Part shown: positions 44,863-55,750 of the stretch, one piece after another
Layout: every line of letters starts with the position of its first letter
Numbering within the stretch: the stretch's first letter is position 1
Assembly (NCBI GenBank): GCA_009746045.1
Contig: RPFO01000188.1
Location: forward strand, 2,146,874-2,210,873
Origin: Mesostigma viride
Lineage: Eukaryota; Streptophyta; Mesostigmatophyceae; Mesostigmatales; Mesostigmataceae
Direction: 5' to 3'
Length of the DNA stretch: 64,000 nucleotides
Program-made: the position numbers and the translations under genes
The notes under the pieces: generated by a model
What the model saw: the letters and a program-made list of their open reading frames with translations, nothing else
Told to the model about the DNA's origin: nothing
Database searches by the model: none

Positions 44863-46381
44863 GAAGCCCCTCCGGCTATGACAAGCGATGCCAACTCCCT
44901 TCTTCAACATCGCCAACGAACCGTTGTCCAACAACGAAGGGCTAAACGACTAGGCATCGAGATCAACAATGCATGTCTGTATGAAAGCTGCCCTTTCCAT
45001 GCTTGTGACAAGGTGAACCGGTGCAACATTGCGAGGAAACTAAAAGGAGATTGGGTGCGCAACGTCACGGAAGAAGGGCTAGAACCAAATCCAGGCCCAT
45101 CGTCACCAAAGGATGGTAAGCATTGTCATGTTGGATCTTCATTAGCCCTTTCGTTGCCATGCATATAAAGAAGAATGTTTCCTCTGGCTTTTGTATCTTC
45201 AAATGGTACCCATACCTCTCTTACACTAGTCCCTTTTCTTTGGCTGCGGATCCCATGCCGTCACGCCTTTCCTGCAGGAACTTGTGGCCACGCCGCGCAC
45301 CAACAACATGGCGGTGGCATGGCAAGGGATGCGAGTGGCTTAGCAGGTCAACAATGCCCACGGGGCATGCCCACAGCGGCGGAGACATCGCTGAACCACT
45401 CTGCACAAGGTATGCATTTCTTGTGGTATTCCATTTTCCAAGCAACATCCATTTATTCATCCGCATGTTTATCTGTCTAGCCGTACTTCCTCCCATCCTT
45501 CTACGTGTGCTCCCCACATTTTTAGCGTGCATGGTGTTGCCTGACAAACGCTGTCCCTTTTCTTTGGCTGCGGATCCCATGCCGTCACGCCTTTCCTGCA
45601 GGAACTTGGGGCCACACCGCGCGCCAAGAGAATGGCGGTGGCACGGCAAGGGATGCGAGTGGCTTAGCAGGGCACCAATTCCCACGGGGCATGCCCACAG
45701 TGGCGGAGACATCGCTGAACCACTCTGCACAAGGTATGCATTTCTTGTGGTATTCCATTTTCCAAGCAACATCCATTTATTCATCCGCATGTTTATCTGT
45801 CTAGCCGTACTTCCTCCCATCCTTCTACGTGTGCTCCCTACATTTTTAGCGTGCATGGTGTTGCCTGACAAACGCTGTCCCTTTTCTTTGGCTGCGGATC
45901 CCATGCCGTCACGCCTTTCCTGCAGGAACTTGGGGCCACACCGCGCGCCAAGAGAATGGCGGTGGCACGGCAAGGGATGCGAGTGGCTTAGCAAGGCACC
46001 AATTCCCACGGGGCATGCCCACAGCGGCGGAGACATCGCTGAACTACTCTGCACAAGGTATGCATTTCTTGTGGTATTCCATTTTCCAAGCAACATCCAT
46101 TTATTCATCCGCATGTTTATCTGTCTAGCCGTACTTCCTCCCATCCTTCTACGTGTGCTCCCTACATTTTTAGCGTGCATGGTGTTGCCTGACAAACGCT
46201 GTCCCTTTTCTTTGGCTGCGGATCCCATGCCGTCACGCCTTTCCTGCAGGAACTTGGGGCCACACCGCGCGCCAAGAGAATGGCGGTGGCACGGCAAGGG
46301 ATGCGAGTGGCTTAGCAGGGCACCAATTCCCACGGGGCATGCCCACAGTGGCGGAGACATCGCTGAACCACTCTGCACAAG
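44863..46381 (+). CDS. Spliced gene with 2A-like peptide and four copies of one exon
   Basis: Exon 1 is 44863-45115 (acceptor TCTATTGCAG before it, ATG at 44878, donor GATG/GTAAGC). Then come four copies of a 132-bp exon at 45278-45409, 45602-45733, 45926-46057 and 46250-46381, each with acceptor TTTCCTGCAG and donor CAAG/GTATG. Every junction is phase 1, so all combinations keep the frame. Exon 1 encodes a Cys/His patch (ACLYESCPFHAC) and ends with TEEGLEPNPGPSSPKD. EPNPGP fits the core of 2A-like ribosome-skipping peptides (D-V/I-E-x-N-P-G-P), but the Asp is not kept. Repeated exons give GTxGHxAxQ...ARDASGLAG...ETSLNHSAQ, of no known family. The gene's 3' end was not found. Function unknown. 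Confidence 0.5.
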
Positions 46382-46400
46382 GTATGGATTTCTTGTGGTA
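45221..46400 (+). repeat. 324-bp tandem repeat, about 3.6 units, each with one exon
   Basis: The period is exactly 324 bp between the exon starts 45278, 45602, 45926 and 46250. Each unit holds the exon plus its flanking intron (CTTTGGCTGCGGATCCCATG before, TTCTTGTGGTATTCCATTTT after). The first exon copy is the most diverged (TGTGGCCACGCCGCGC against TGGGGCCACACCGCGC). 324 is a multiple of three, so a 385-codon ORF also runs through on the minus strand; it is a by-product. Confidence 0.9.
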
Positions 46401-46719
46401 TTCCGTTCTTCAATAGTATCTCCGGCCCATTACAATATATACGAAGGTGGGCCATGAAAATATCGACATATTGGTTGGACACATGGTGTACAAGGCGCTG
46501 CCACGGTAACGTTTGTGGGAAATTTCAATGCTCTATCATGACATCATACAGGTCTGTTCGAGGTACATGTAGCAACGACCTATGGAAAAGTATTTGGGAT
46601 TATTTGAGTTTATGTAGAGGCACCACAAACAAATTCCTAGTGGGGTTCACCTGGCCCTTGGTTAATTTTGGCACACTGATGGCCGCGCTAATTTAGTGCA
46701 AATGAAAAATAGCGTTTAG

Positions 46720-47232
46720 TTGTCGGTTTTGACATCAAATCCACGCTGGTGGCATACTTGGGTATGGGCGGAACGATTTAGGGGTCAAGCGTTTGCGCGT
46801 TTGCTGGACCATTATTATACTTGCATGCAGTGCACATGGATGTATTTTTTCAGGGACATTGAACTAATTATTTTTTGCATTGCACTAGATGCACTAGAAG
46901 TCACATGCAGACTTACAACAGATCACTTGGAACAGATCTGTGGGATCCCTTATAATGGAGTACAGAGGTCACCCGCAATACCGCAACAAGAATCGCAACT
47001 AAAAAAAAAAAAATTATCATCCACTTCGATTAAGGGCATGTATGGGCACACCATGGCACCTTCACTTTTCAAAAATGATGTTTGGATGAGAAATGGGAGC
47101 GTGCTCGAGTATCGCAACAACAGTTCCGCAACTGAAAACCCACCATTCTTATGGTTCCGCGACGCAACAGAATCGCAACAAGCCTGGCAAGTATACCAAA
47201 AGTACGCCGTAAACTTTCGTCCGAAGGAATAA
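46720..47232 (+). CDS. Unassigned 170-codon ORF
   Basis: The frame is open with a stop at 47232. From 46890 it reads TCRLTTDHLEQICGIPYNGV and later SLFKNDVWMRNG. Part is a degenerate repeat of CGCAACAAGAATCGCAAC. It could be an exon of the gene upstream or of none. Confidence 0.2.
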   Translation: MSVLTSNPRWWHTWVWAERFRGQAFARLLDHYYTCMQCTWMYFFRDIELIIFCIALDALEVTCRLTTDHLEQICGIPYNGVQRSPAIPQQESQLKKKKLSSTSIKGMYGHTMAPSLFKNDVWMRNGSVLEYRNNSSATENPPFLWFRDATESQQAWQVYQKYAVNFRPKE

Positions 47233-47971
47233 ATTGTCGCCAATGGGCATGCGGGTTCCGATATGTACATGCAATAGTTAAGGCCGTTGACGATTGATTT
47301 GCCGCGCGGTGTTCAGTCCAGTTCAGTGGGATTCATGGCCGCGCGGAAGTCAGTGCAAGAATGAACAAAAACAACAGTGTGCCACCTCTTCATTCAATAA
47401 TCAACGACCTATAATTAGTCTACAACCACTAACCTTTCGTTATCAAACAGTTTCCTATTCATCACGCGCGTCCTCGTCTCGTCATGGCGCGTCATTACCC
47501 CGTCATTGTCCCGCCGTCATTATACACAGCTATGGTCTTGAGGTATAGTCGGCGCCGTGGCATGTTAAACAAATTGCGGTGTTTCATTCGCAGTGTGGTT
47601 TCATTATCACTTAGCAATATACTCCGACGCTTCAAATGTTAGCTCTTCCTTGCATCTTACACTTGCGTTATTGTCTTTACCGCATTTTTCAAACCCGGTT
47701 GCCGTGCCATGGTTTCAGAATTACTAATTATTTCTATTGTGTCAGGTAAGATCCACAATGTCATGTCATTCTCCTTGGGCGTGCCACGTGCCTACCCCCT
47801 TGCGTGCGCGAGAGGATGTGTAATTGGTTACCATGATTAGTTGCCAGCTGTGGGGTGAGTGGCCGTGTGACGTGCTCAAGTAAGCTAACCTCTAAGAGGA
47901 ATGGCCACTTTTTTCTGTGCATGCTTGCCTGCCCGGCATATACCACGTGCGTATTCCACTTTTGCTTGCAG
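47233..47971. other. No gene seen
   Basis: Short ORFs only, no repeat recognised. It ends at a good acceptor (TTTGCTTGCAG, 47961-47971). Confidence 0.4.
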
Positions 47972-48810
47972 TACTTTTTCCACCACGACCGACAAGTCCT
48001 GCATGGAGCGCGTGCGCGCGCCGGTGGGCGATGTGATAAAGCGAGCCATGAAGAAGCGAGCGGTGATCGACACATGCGGTCATGAAGAGCTCGTTTGTAG
48101 GACGCTGAATCAACAGCAGGCGTTGCTCTTCCAGACCACCCTCCGCGAGAAGTGGGGTAACAGGAACATTTCTCAGGTGCCTTGAAGGCCTGGGTCATAC
48201 ATCAAGGTGCCCACCATGCGCTCCATGAGCAGCGCTTGGCCTGCAAGCGTGCGGGCAAAGTTCGAAGTCGACGGGCCAGACTCTCACACAATGCGTGTAA
48301 GAGGGTGCTGTTCCCTTTGCATGGTCTTTGTTCAAACTTTTTTCAGATGTAATACGGTTCGCTGTGATAGCTAGGCTGCCAATGGAAATTTCACACTGAA
48401 TGTCTCATATATTGCATGGTTGCCATCGTTTTCCAGGCAACATGGGACGGGCTGGAGGCCGAGGATGCAGCGAGCCTCATGGAGATGATGGGCCGCCGGT
48501 GGTGGGTGCTCCTTTGGGGTGGCGATGGAAGCTTGGAGTGCACCGGGGCTGTGACAATCCTATTCAAGCCATTCCAGGAGCCGAACTTTTTCAAGTAAGT
48601 CATGGCCTTCCAAGTCAGTACGTCCCTCTTATGTGATGAAAGGACACACGACACCCATGCTAGTAGACCATGATATGACGCATTGGGCCTGACATAAAAT
48701 GGATTAAACTTAGAGGAGATATTGCCAATAGCTACCAGTTCATTGTGAGAATTGTTGGTTGCACAATGTTGCCAGTGATAGTTATGAAAGCCCCCCCCAC
48801 CCGCCCGCCG

Positions 48811-48898
<88 letters not shown>

Positions 48899-50822
48899 CC
48901 ACCCACCCACCCGCACGCACGCATCCCGCCTGCCCGCCCCCCCCCCCACACACACACCTAGCCACCCACCCACCCGCCCGCCCGCCCGCCCGCCCACCCA
49001 CCCACCCGCCTGCCCGCCCACCCACCCACACGCCCGCCCACCCACCCACACGCACGCCCACCCACGCCTGCCCGCCCCCCCACACACACACCTGGCCACC
49101 CACCCACCCGTCGCCCGCCCGCCCGCCCACCCACCCGCCTGCCCGCCCCCACCCACCCACCCACCCACCCACCCACCCGCCCGCCCGCCCGCCCGCCCGC
49201 CCGCCGCCCGCCCGCCCGCCCACCCGCCCGCCCGCCCGCCCGCCCGCCGCCCGCCCGCCCGCCGCCCGCCCGCCCGCCCGCCCGCCCGCCCGCCCGCCCG
49301 CCCGCCCGCCCGCCCGCCCGCCCGCCCGCCCGCCCGCGCGCCCGCCCGCCCGCCCGCCTGCCCGCCCGCCCGCCCGCCCGCCCGCCCGCCCGCCCGCCCG
49401 CCCATCCACCCGCCTGCCCGCCCACCCACCCACCCGCCCACCCACCCACCCACCCGCCCGCCCGCCCGCCCGCCCGCCCGCCCGCCCACCCGCCCACCCA
49501 CTCACCCACCCACACGCCCACACGCCTGCCCGCCCACCAACCCACCCGCCCGCCCACACACCCACCCGCACGCACGCACACACACGCGTGCCCGCCCCCC
49601 CACACACACACCTAGCCACTCACCCCCCCACCCGCCTGCCCGCCCACCCACCCACCCGCACGCACGCCCACCCACCCACCCACCCGCACACACACACACG
49701 CACGCACGCACGCATGCACACACACGCCTGCCCGCCCCCCCACACACACACCTGGCCACCCACCCACCCGTCGCCCGCCCGCCCGCCCACCCACCCGCCT
49801 GCCCGCCCCCACCCACCCACCCACCCACCCACCCACCCGCCCGCCCGCCCGCCCGCCCGCCCGCCCGCCCGCCCGCCCGCCCACCCGCCCCCCGCCCGCC
49901 CGCCCGCCCGCCGCCCGCCCGCCCGCCCGCCCGCCCGCCCGCCCGCCCGCCCGCCCGCCCGCCCGCCCGCCCGCCCGCCCGCCCGCCCGCCCGCCCGCGC
50001 GCCCGCCCGCCCGCCCGCCTGCCCGCCGCCCGCCCGCCCGCCCGCCCGCCCGCCCATCCACCCGCCTGCCCGCCCACCCACCCACCCGCCCACCCACCCA
50101 CCCACCCGCCCGCCCGCCCGCCCGCCCGCCCGCCCGCCCGCCCACCCACCCGCCCACCCACTCACCCACCCACACGCCCACACGCCTGCCCGCCCACCAA
50201 CCCACCCGCCCGCCCACACACCCACCCGCACGCACGCACACACACGCGTGCCCGCCCCCCCCCACACACACCTAGCCACTCACCCCCCCACCCGCCTGCC
50301 CGCCCACCCACCCACCCGCACGCACGCCCACCCACCCACCCACCCGCACACACACACACGCACGCACGCACATGCACACACACGCCTGCCCGCCCCCCAC
50401 ACACACACACCTAGCCACCCACCCAACCAACCAACCAACCAATCAACCAACCAACCAACCAACCAAGCACCCCGGGCAGGCGTGGTGGCTACTGGATGCT
50501 GATATGGCGGCTTGGGCCTAACATAAAATGGATTACACTTGGAGGATATATTGCCAATAGCTACCAGTTAGTTGAGAGAATCGTTGGTTGTACTAGCTGC
50601 CCCTGCCATGTTGGTCGGTATGCATGTATAACCCTTGGTTCCTCATGAAGGTTGACCAACCGCAAATGTTGTACTTGTTTGATTTTTTAATGAATGTTGC
50701 CAACTGCCTTCCTTTCCAGGATCAAGGTGGAAGGCATGACTACTTGGAATGCGACTGGCCACGTCCAATGGGAAACGAAGGCAAAGAAGAGTCGCCATGA
50801 CCCGTGTTGGTCCGTACGGTAG
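47972..50822 (+). CDS. Candidate spliced gene, last exon beside a transposon
   Basis: Candidate exons are 47972-48156 (TTTDKSCMERVRAPVGDVI... to LREKW), 48177-48296, 48437-48594 and 50720-50822. The third has a strong acceptor (TTTTCCAG) and donor (AA/GTAAGT), the fourth an acceptor CTTTCCAG. Two frames stay open through exons 3-4. One reads ATWDGLEAEDAASLMEMM...EPNFFK then IKVEGMTTWNATG and looks more protein-like, but does not fit the phase of exons 1-2. The other fits all four exons and stops at TGA 50798-50800, but needs a 20-nt intron between exons 1 and 2. The last intron contains the microsatellite block. The hAT-like element begins at 50801, at or within a codon or two of the stop. 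No family recognised. Confidence 0.35.
48811..50465. repeat. Compound microsatellite block, (CA)n / (CCAC)n / (CCGC)n, with a 660-bp duplication
   Basis: It starts with (CA)n at about 48811-48895, then mixed CCAC, CCGC and CACG runs, and ends with CCAA units (50421-50465). A stretch of about 660 bp is tandemly duplicated: ACACACCTGGCCACCCACCC at 49087 and 49747, and CACCTAGCCACTCACCCCCC at 49608 and 50268. It lies in the intron between two candidate exons. The long Pro/Thr/Ala/Arg frames (585 and 551 codons) come from the repeat alone. Confidence 0.92.
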
Positions 50823-52338
50823 TACGGGGTACTCGGTAAAACCCTTGCGTACTGTAAAAATTCGGGTATTTTTGCGAGGGGTCAAAAATACGCGAAAAAA
50901 TACGCAATACGGCAATACGGTTATTTTTGAAATTGTGGTAAAAAAGTACGGGGTATTATTGAGGCCAAGGCTTAAAGTACGGGGTATTCTAAGGATGTGT
51001 GGCCCTGCAGCCAACAAATGTTACTATGTACTATGCTCTCTGCTATTCATTGAGCATAATGGCAGTGACTTGCCACCTGCCACACTTAGATCGACATTGC
51101 AATACATCCTTCAAGTACATTTGTATATTGTGGACATGCAAACTATTGACCATCTAACACCGGTCTCTTTTATTACAATGCATTGACAACATAATACATG
51201 ATTGAATGGTATAATGCACCCAGAGCTCTGGCAGCCTCGATGCAGAGGATGTCATAGCACTATAGATGGCAGCTTCGCCGCAAAATGACAACAAGTGCAT
51301 GCCACGAATCCCTAAAAAATAAAATCATTGGCAATGAACCTAGAATTGACCTTCACTGCTGCGGCAGGTCCATACTTTGCCACTGCCGCGATCATGTTCT
51401 TGTACGAGGCGCCGTGAAACGGAATGCCATTCTCGTAAAAGAAAGAGGCCTGGGCAAGGCGGACTTCGTGGAGTTGCGCATTGGAAAAGCACTGTGGAAT
51501 CGTCTTCTGCACTGCCTTGCCAGAGCCACAAGGGCCAGCACCCGGGGCAGCGGCAGGCAGAAGGGCCTTGGCAACGCGGGCACCGAGCACTGCCTTTTGC
51601 TCCTTCTTTTCCAACCGGGCTGCCTCAGCCGCCTGAAGCCTCCCGATAAGGCCTTCTACATTCCTAGACTGCTGGCAAAATGTGGCTCCCTTGTTGGGGA
51701 TGTGGTCGACATGGCCGACAGCGCGATCGATCCTTGCTAAAGTTGCCAGGCCTGCCGAACTTGTAATCGCACAGCTTGCACGCCTGGCCACCTCTGGCCG
51801 ACTACCACGTCTTCCCCACTCACGGTCTTTTCCACCTCGTCAATCAGGTGGAGGTATTGATACTCCTCTCCCCTTTTGACGACTGGAACTCTAGGCATGG
51901 TCGCCTCTTTTAGGATTGCCTGGCGCACAATACATGAACCGTCGCACCCGGCACCCTCTATTTGCTTTAATTGCGTCTTCACTCTTCTGCATCTTTCTGG
52001 AAGTGCACCCGTCCCTAAACCTTATGATTCTGCCAGGCTGTCCCCTAACAGCTTTTCTCCCGCGCAATATAAAATCCCGTCAAAGCATGTAAAAAGGCAC
52101 ACCGTCACGCGCGTACTAGCAAGTAGCTATAGATGCACTCGCTGCAATTTCAGCAATTTCAGCACCACCGACAGGTTCCTGGGCCTCTCCCCACCGCGTG
52201 ACACGTCCGCGACCTCCAAAATTGGCTAAGTCCAAAGTGAAAAACAGTGAAAATCGTACGGCGTACGCGGTCGAAAGCGTCAGTACCGTGGAATACGGCG
52301 TATTTTCATACCCGAGGTGCCGTACGAACCAACACGAG
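50801..52338 (-). mobile_element. hAT-like DNA transposon, internally deleted
   Basis: The ends CCCGTGTTGGTCCGTACGG (50801) and its inverted partner CCGTACGAACCAACACGAG (to 52338) form terminal inverted repeats. Outside them CCATGA is duplicated (50795-50800 and 52339-52344; GCCATGA if one more base is counted). Typical hAT duplications are 8 bp, so one end may have changed. Subterminal sequence is rich in TACGG/CCGTA words. The interior holds only the N-terminal part of a BED-finger transposase on the minus strand. Confidence 0.65.
51312..51982 (-). pseudogene. hAT transposase N-terminus with BED zinc finger, frameshifted
   Basis: The 51791-51312 frame carries HVDHIPNKGATFC (the second half of a BED finger), a Gln/Glu/Lys-rich linker, and QASFFYENGIPFHGASYKNM then IAAVAKYGP. 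That last segment is the conserved hAT segment in front of the catalytic core. The first half of the finger, ACKLCDYKFG, is in another frame near 51785, and MPRVPVVKRGEEY (about 51897) in a third. The catalytic RNase H-like core and the C-terminal dimerisation domain are absent. Confidence 0.6.
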
Positions 52339-52344
52339 CCATGA

Positions 52345-53578
52345 CTAAGCTTAGCTCTAGGTTCAGCGTGGACAACGGCCCTTCGAGGAATTAATTGAAT
52401 CACCTCAGAGGGGGCAATACAACCCCCCCATGTTACGTCGCACAACAATCTGCCACAGTTACGGACGTAAATTAGGATTCGTGCACGCAGGAGCCAAATG
52501 CACTACCAATGCTTGAGTAGTAGCCTCGCTATCTGGCAGGTCGGGCGGAACTGCAGCCGGAGCTGCAGGCGAATTTTCTTGGCTCATCGCAGCCGCCAGG
52601 CTGCGTTGCGCAGTAGTCGAGCGTTTGCTCGTCATAATATTGCGTTTTAGTTTCGGAAAAATATATCAGCGTGTGCGTCTTAGAAAGACGAAGCGATAGA
52701 GATATTCACGGCCGAATTCGGTGCCCAAACGTGAAAGTTATGAGCTCCGCCGTCAGCCATGGCTACCTCGTGGCTCGTGGCTCGTGATAATTTCAATGCA
52801 CAAGGTTACACATTTCCATCGCCATTCATATTCATAATCCTGAACCACAATGGTCCGAGACCCGCGAAAAACGGATTTCTAATTCCGTCACCAAATTGGC
52901 GCGAGATCCCGAAAATCTGGTGTGCGGGATGGTGCCGACGAGGCCAAAAGTCACGCAGCACCCATGGCGGCCGTGAAAATCCTAGTGGCGGTTTTGAGAT
53001 CACATTAAGGAAAGCGAATGCATGGTAAGCCGTCATAACTCATCTACTTCACGTACATATTTTTTTATCCTCAAGAAATCGGCCCATTTTCCCGGGGAAA
53101 CAGGAAATAGGCGGGCAATTTCGCGGGCTCGGGTCAGGTCCGCTGCATTTTTCAGCGGACCCCCGAAAAGTCGCACCGGAAACTTATCGAACATGGCGAT
53201 GAGTTAGCTCGAGGTAAGCCGCTTGCACGATTCTGTGACTAATTCAAAAAATTTTGACCGAAAAACTTTTTGTGAAAATGACTGCCATTGTAAATGCCGC
53301 GCCACCGCAGCAATTGGAGGTGCCTGGAGGGTACGTGCGGGGCTGATAATGGCAACGCACGTAAAAATATGCCACTTCTTTGTTTCTTTCATTTTTGTCA
53401 TCCCATTTGCGCAGGGCGCTTAAATACCTTCTAGAGCGAGGCCCAGCCTGATTTTTCGTTGGCTCTGTAGTGTAGACCTGCGCGCATCACTGAATATCAC
53501 AGCTGCGATCGTTGCGGAATGACTGAGTATGAATATATACTATTACGTCATATATATATTATTAGTATGAATATATAC
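52345..53578. other. No recognised gene; one short minus ORF
   Basis: A 58-codon minus ORF (52635-52459) starts MTSKRSTTAQRSLAAAMSQE and is Ala/Pro-rich, like some retroelement gag starts, but nothing confirms it. The region ends in an ATATATACT-rich stretch where the Gypsy LTR begins. Confidence 0.35.
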
Positions 53579-54161
53579 TGTTACGTCCCGGCCCTTTTGG
53601 TTGGACGTAACAATGGAATAAATTACGAAGGCCGTGTGGCCATTGTACTGGGTTTTATGATTACTGACTATTGTGTGAATTGGACTAGTTATTTAGGTCC
53701 TAGGTTGACTTTTTAGGGGCCGGTGCCGTGGCGCCGCGCCAGTTCTGGGACTGTCTATAGTTCTAGGCGTGGATCCTGTAGTTGGGGGTCGATGTCGGCC
53801 CGGATCCTACGCGGCATGAGTGACTTGGATTGTCCAATGGGATTGGGCGTTGTATCTGCGCCGCAACCAACCTAGGTTAAATTACTCCGAGGACGAGAGT
53901 CTCGTCCTCTTGGTTTGATGAATGATAAGTGCGAATACGCCTACACATTGAGCCCGGGGCAATTATCCATTTGTAATTGGTCTTGCTAGCCATTATAAGT
54001 GTGTACGATTAGCTTGGCATCAAGTCGTGATGCCAGATATCTCACGACTCACGTCGTGAAGCGCAACCTACATTAGGCCATCTTGAATTATTCCTAATTC
54101 CGGCAAGGTAGATCTTTCGCTACGTAGCTCAGGCTAGGAGTGTCTGGGCTGGGACGTAACA
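53579..54161 (+). repeat. 5' LTR of the Gypsy-type element
   Basis: 583 bp with matching inverted ends TGTTACGTCCCGG ... CTGGGACGTAACA. No second copy lies in the window, so a solo LTR is possible, but the primer site and downstream gag favour a 5' LTR. Confidence 0.75.
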
Positions 54162-54162
54162 C

Positions 54163-54175
54163 TGGTTATCGGAGG
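54163..54175 (+). other. Putative primer binding site
   Basis: TGGTTATCGGAGG, one base after the LTR end. It differs from the site of the 5285-9813 element by one extra T. Confidence 0.6.
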
Positions 54176-54269
54176 AAATGTGCTGGAAAGGTTAGCTAAC
54201 TCTCGCGGAGAGGGTTAGTAAGACCAATTAGGATACCAAGACGGAGCTTGGCGTAGGTAGAGGTTCCGG

Positions 54270-54510
54270 AATTCAACGATTGCTGACAGGTCGGCGGCCA
54301 GCCCGTAAAGGGATTCAACGACGACCTAGGCAGCAAGCGGCCAGTCTGGGATACTCGGCGGGGCTAGCAATAGTCCTGTGGTGAGGTGCTGTCAACGATA
54401 GCGTTCAGCTCTCCTGTTTTCAACGACACCTAGTGGCGGCCAGGGCTTGCCTTCAACGACACCGCCGGGGTGGCGGCCAGCTCAGGAGGGATTAACGACA
54501 TCGACGATGG
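54270..54510 (+). repeat. Degenerate leader repeats TTCAACGA...GCGGCCAG
   Basis: About five irregular units, each with TCAACGA(C/T) followed by GCGGCCAG (for example 54277, 54312, 54419, 54452). They sit between primer site and first ORF, where retroelements often carry packaging or dimerisation signals; the role is inferred. Confidence 0.5.
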
Positions 54511-54930
54511 TACGTCCCCTAGTTAGAATGCTTTCTTTACAAGCTATGCCTGCGGAAGGCTAGCTGGCGAGCTCGCTTTCTCTCCGGGACCGCGCACGTA
54601 GGGGGTTATTGTTATACGTTGTACCCTCTATAGGTTGTAAATGTCGTTGGTGCCTATGGACGTCGCGGAGACGGACATCGTTGTTTGACCTGCAAGGGGG
54701 GCCGGGGTCGTGGGGGTGGATACCGTCTGGCTGTTGCCGACTGTGTTGACGGTGTTTACCTCCGTGTGCTTATTGTATAGCCCTTTGCCGCGGAAGGCTG
54801 GGGCGTGTGCTGTGTTAGACTCTGTGCCTCTCCCTCGTTTGTTTTGGGTAAAGGTCACTGCACTTAGAGGTAGCCTGGGATTCCCCCCTTTTTCTCCTGC
54901 TTGCAAGCTTCTGCCACCTTATGATGTAAC

Positions 54931-55272
54931 ATGCCCAGACGCAACAGAATAAATAAGGGTGGACAGTCTGGATTTCCTTACTATGCAGTAGCTCATGACG
55001 GGGGTGAGGGTAGACCCGCCATATTCTATAGTTGGAAGACTTGCGAAGAGCACATTAAAGATAAGATATTGTCCCAAGGCTCTAGTGCTAAGTGGAAAGG
55101 GTTTGATAACATTACAGATGCAGATAGGTTTGTTAGGGAACACATGCCATTGCCTGAGGGGATGCACACCACGCGTGAATGCTCTAAGCCACCCACGCTC
55201 AGCAGTCGGGGGGAGGGGACAGCAGTTACAGTTACCTTCTCTCAGCTGACCATTGGCCCTAGCAAACAGTAG
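54931..55272 (+). CDS. Leader ORF: RNase H1 hybrid-binding / viroplasmin-type domain
   Basis: 113 codons, intact, ATG at 54931. Residues about 16-75 read FPYYAVAHDGGEGRPAIFYS, WKTCEEHI and AKWKGFDNITDADRF. This is the fold of the RNase H1 N-terminal hybrid-binding domain (Pfam calls it caulimovirus viroplasmin): YaVa-G...GIy-sW--c...K-F-t--eA--f. That domain binds RNA/DNA hybrids and double-stranded RNA. The C-terminal tail (GMHTTRECSKPPTLSSRGEG) is unstructured. It is not fused to an RNase H catalytic domain here and ends 132 bp before gag, so it is a separate cistron in the element's leader, or spliced or translated by reinitiation. It could act on the cDNA/RNA intermediate; this is inference. 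Confidence 0.75.
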   Translation: MPRRNRINKGGQSGFPYYAVAHDGGEGRPAIFYSWKTCEEHIKDKILSQGSSAKWKGFDNITDADRFVREHMPLPEGMHTTRECSKPPTLSSRGEGTAVTVTFSQLTIGPSKQ

Positions 55273-55404
55273 AGGAGACTATTACTAGGAAGTAGTACTA
55301 GGTTCTATATTTATAGATCTATAGCACGTGGTTGCTCTCTCTCCTTCTCTCTCTTTCGTCCTGGGGAGGTGTTGCCTGCAGTGTAAGGTACAGGTACGAG
55401 CACC

Positions 55405-55703
55405 ATGCCAACACGGTACCAAACAAGGAACGCCAGAGAGACAGAAGACGAGACTAGAGAAAGAGACTCAGATAATAGAGAGGTAGAACCGGTAGACAAC
55501 CACGAGCACGGTACAGAGGGGCTAGAGGTACCACTGCACGTCCAAGTAGGGACAGGTACAGGTGAGGTCATGGAGAGACCTGCGGAAGGCTTCCCACGAT
55601 CCAGAGACCAGAACCCTAGGTTCCCAGCGGATGGGGACAATCTAGACGCCTTAACAGGGCAGGAAGATGACAGGAGTGACCGAGAGATGCTACAAGGGGA
55701 CTC

Positions 55704-55750
<47 letters not shown>

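Noticed and set aside
45221..46378. 385-codon minus ORF with tandem repeats
   Set aside because: It arises because the 324-bp unit is a multiple of three; the + strand has matching splice sites in every unit.
48732..50502. Pro/Thr/Ala/Arg-rich ORFs of 219-585 codons
   Set aside because: Microsatellite translations, open on both strands.
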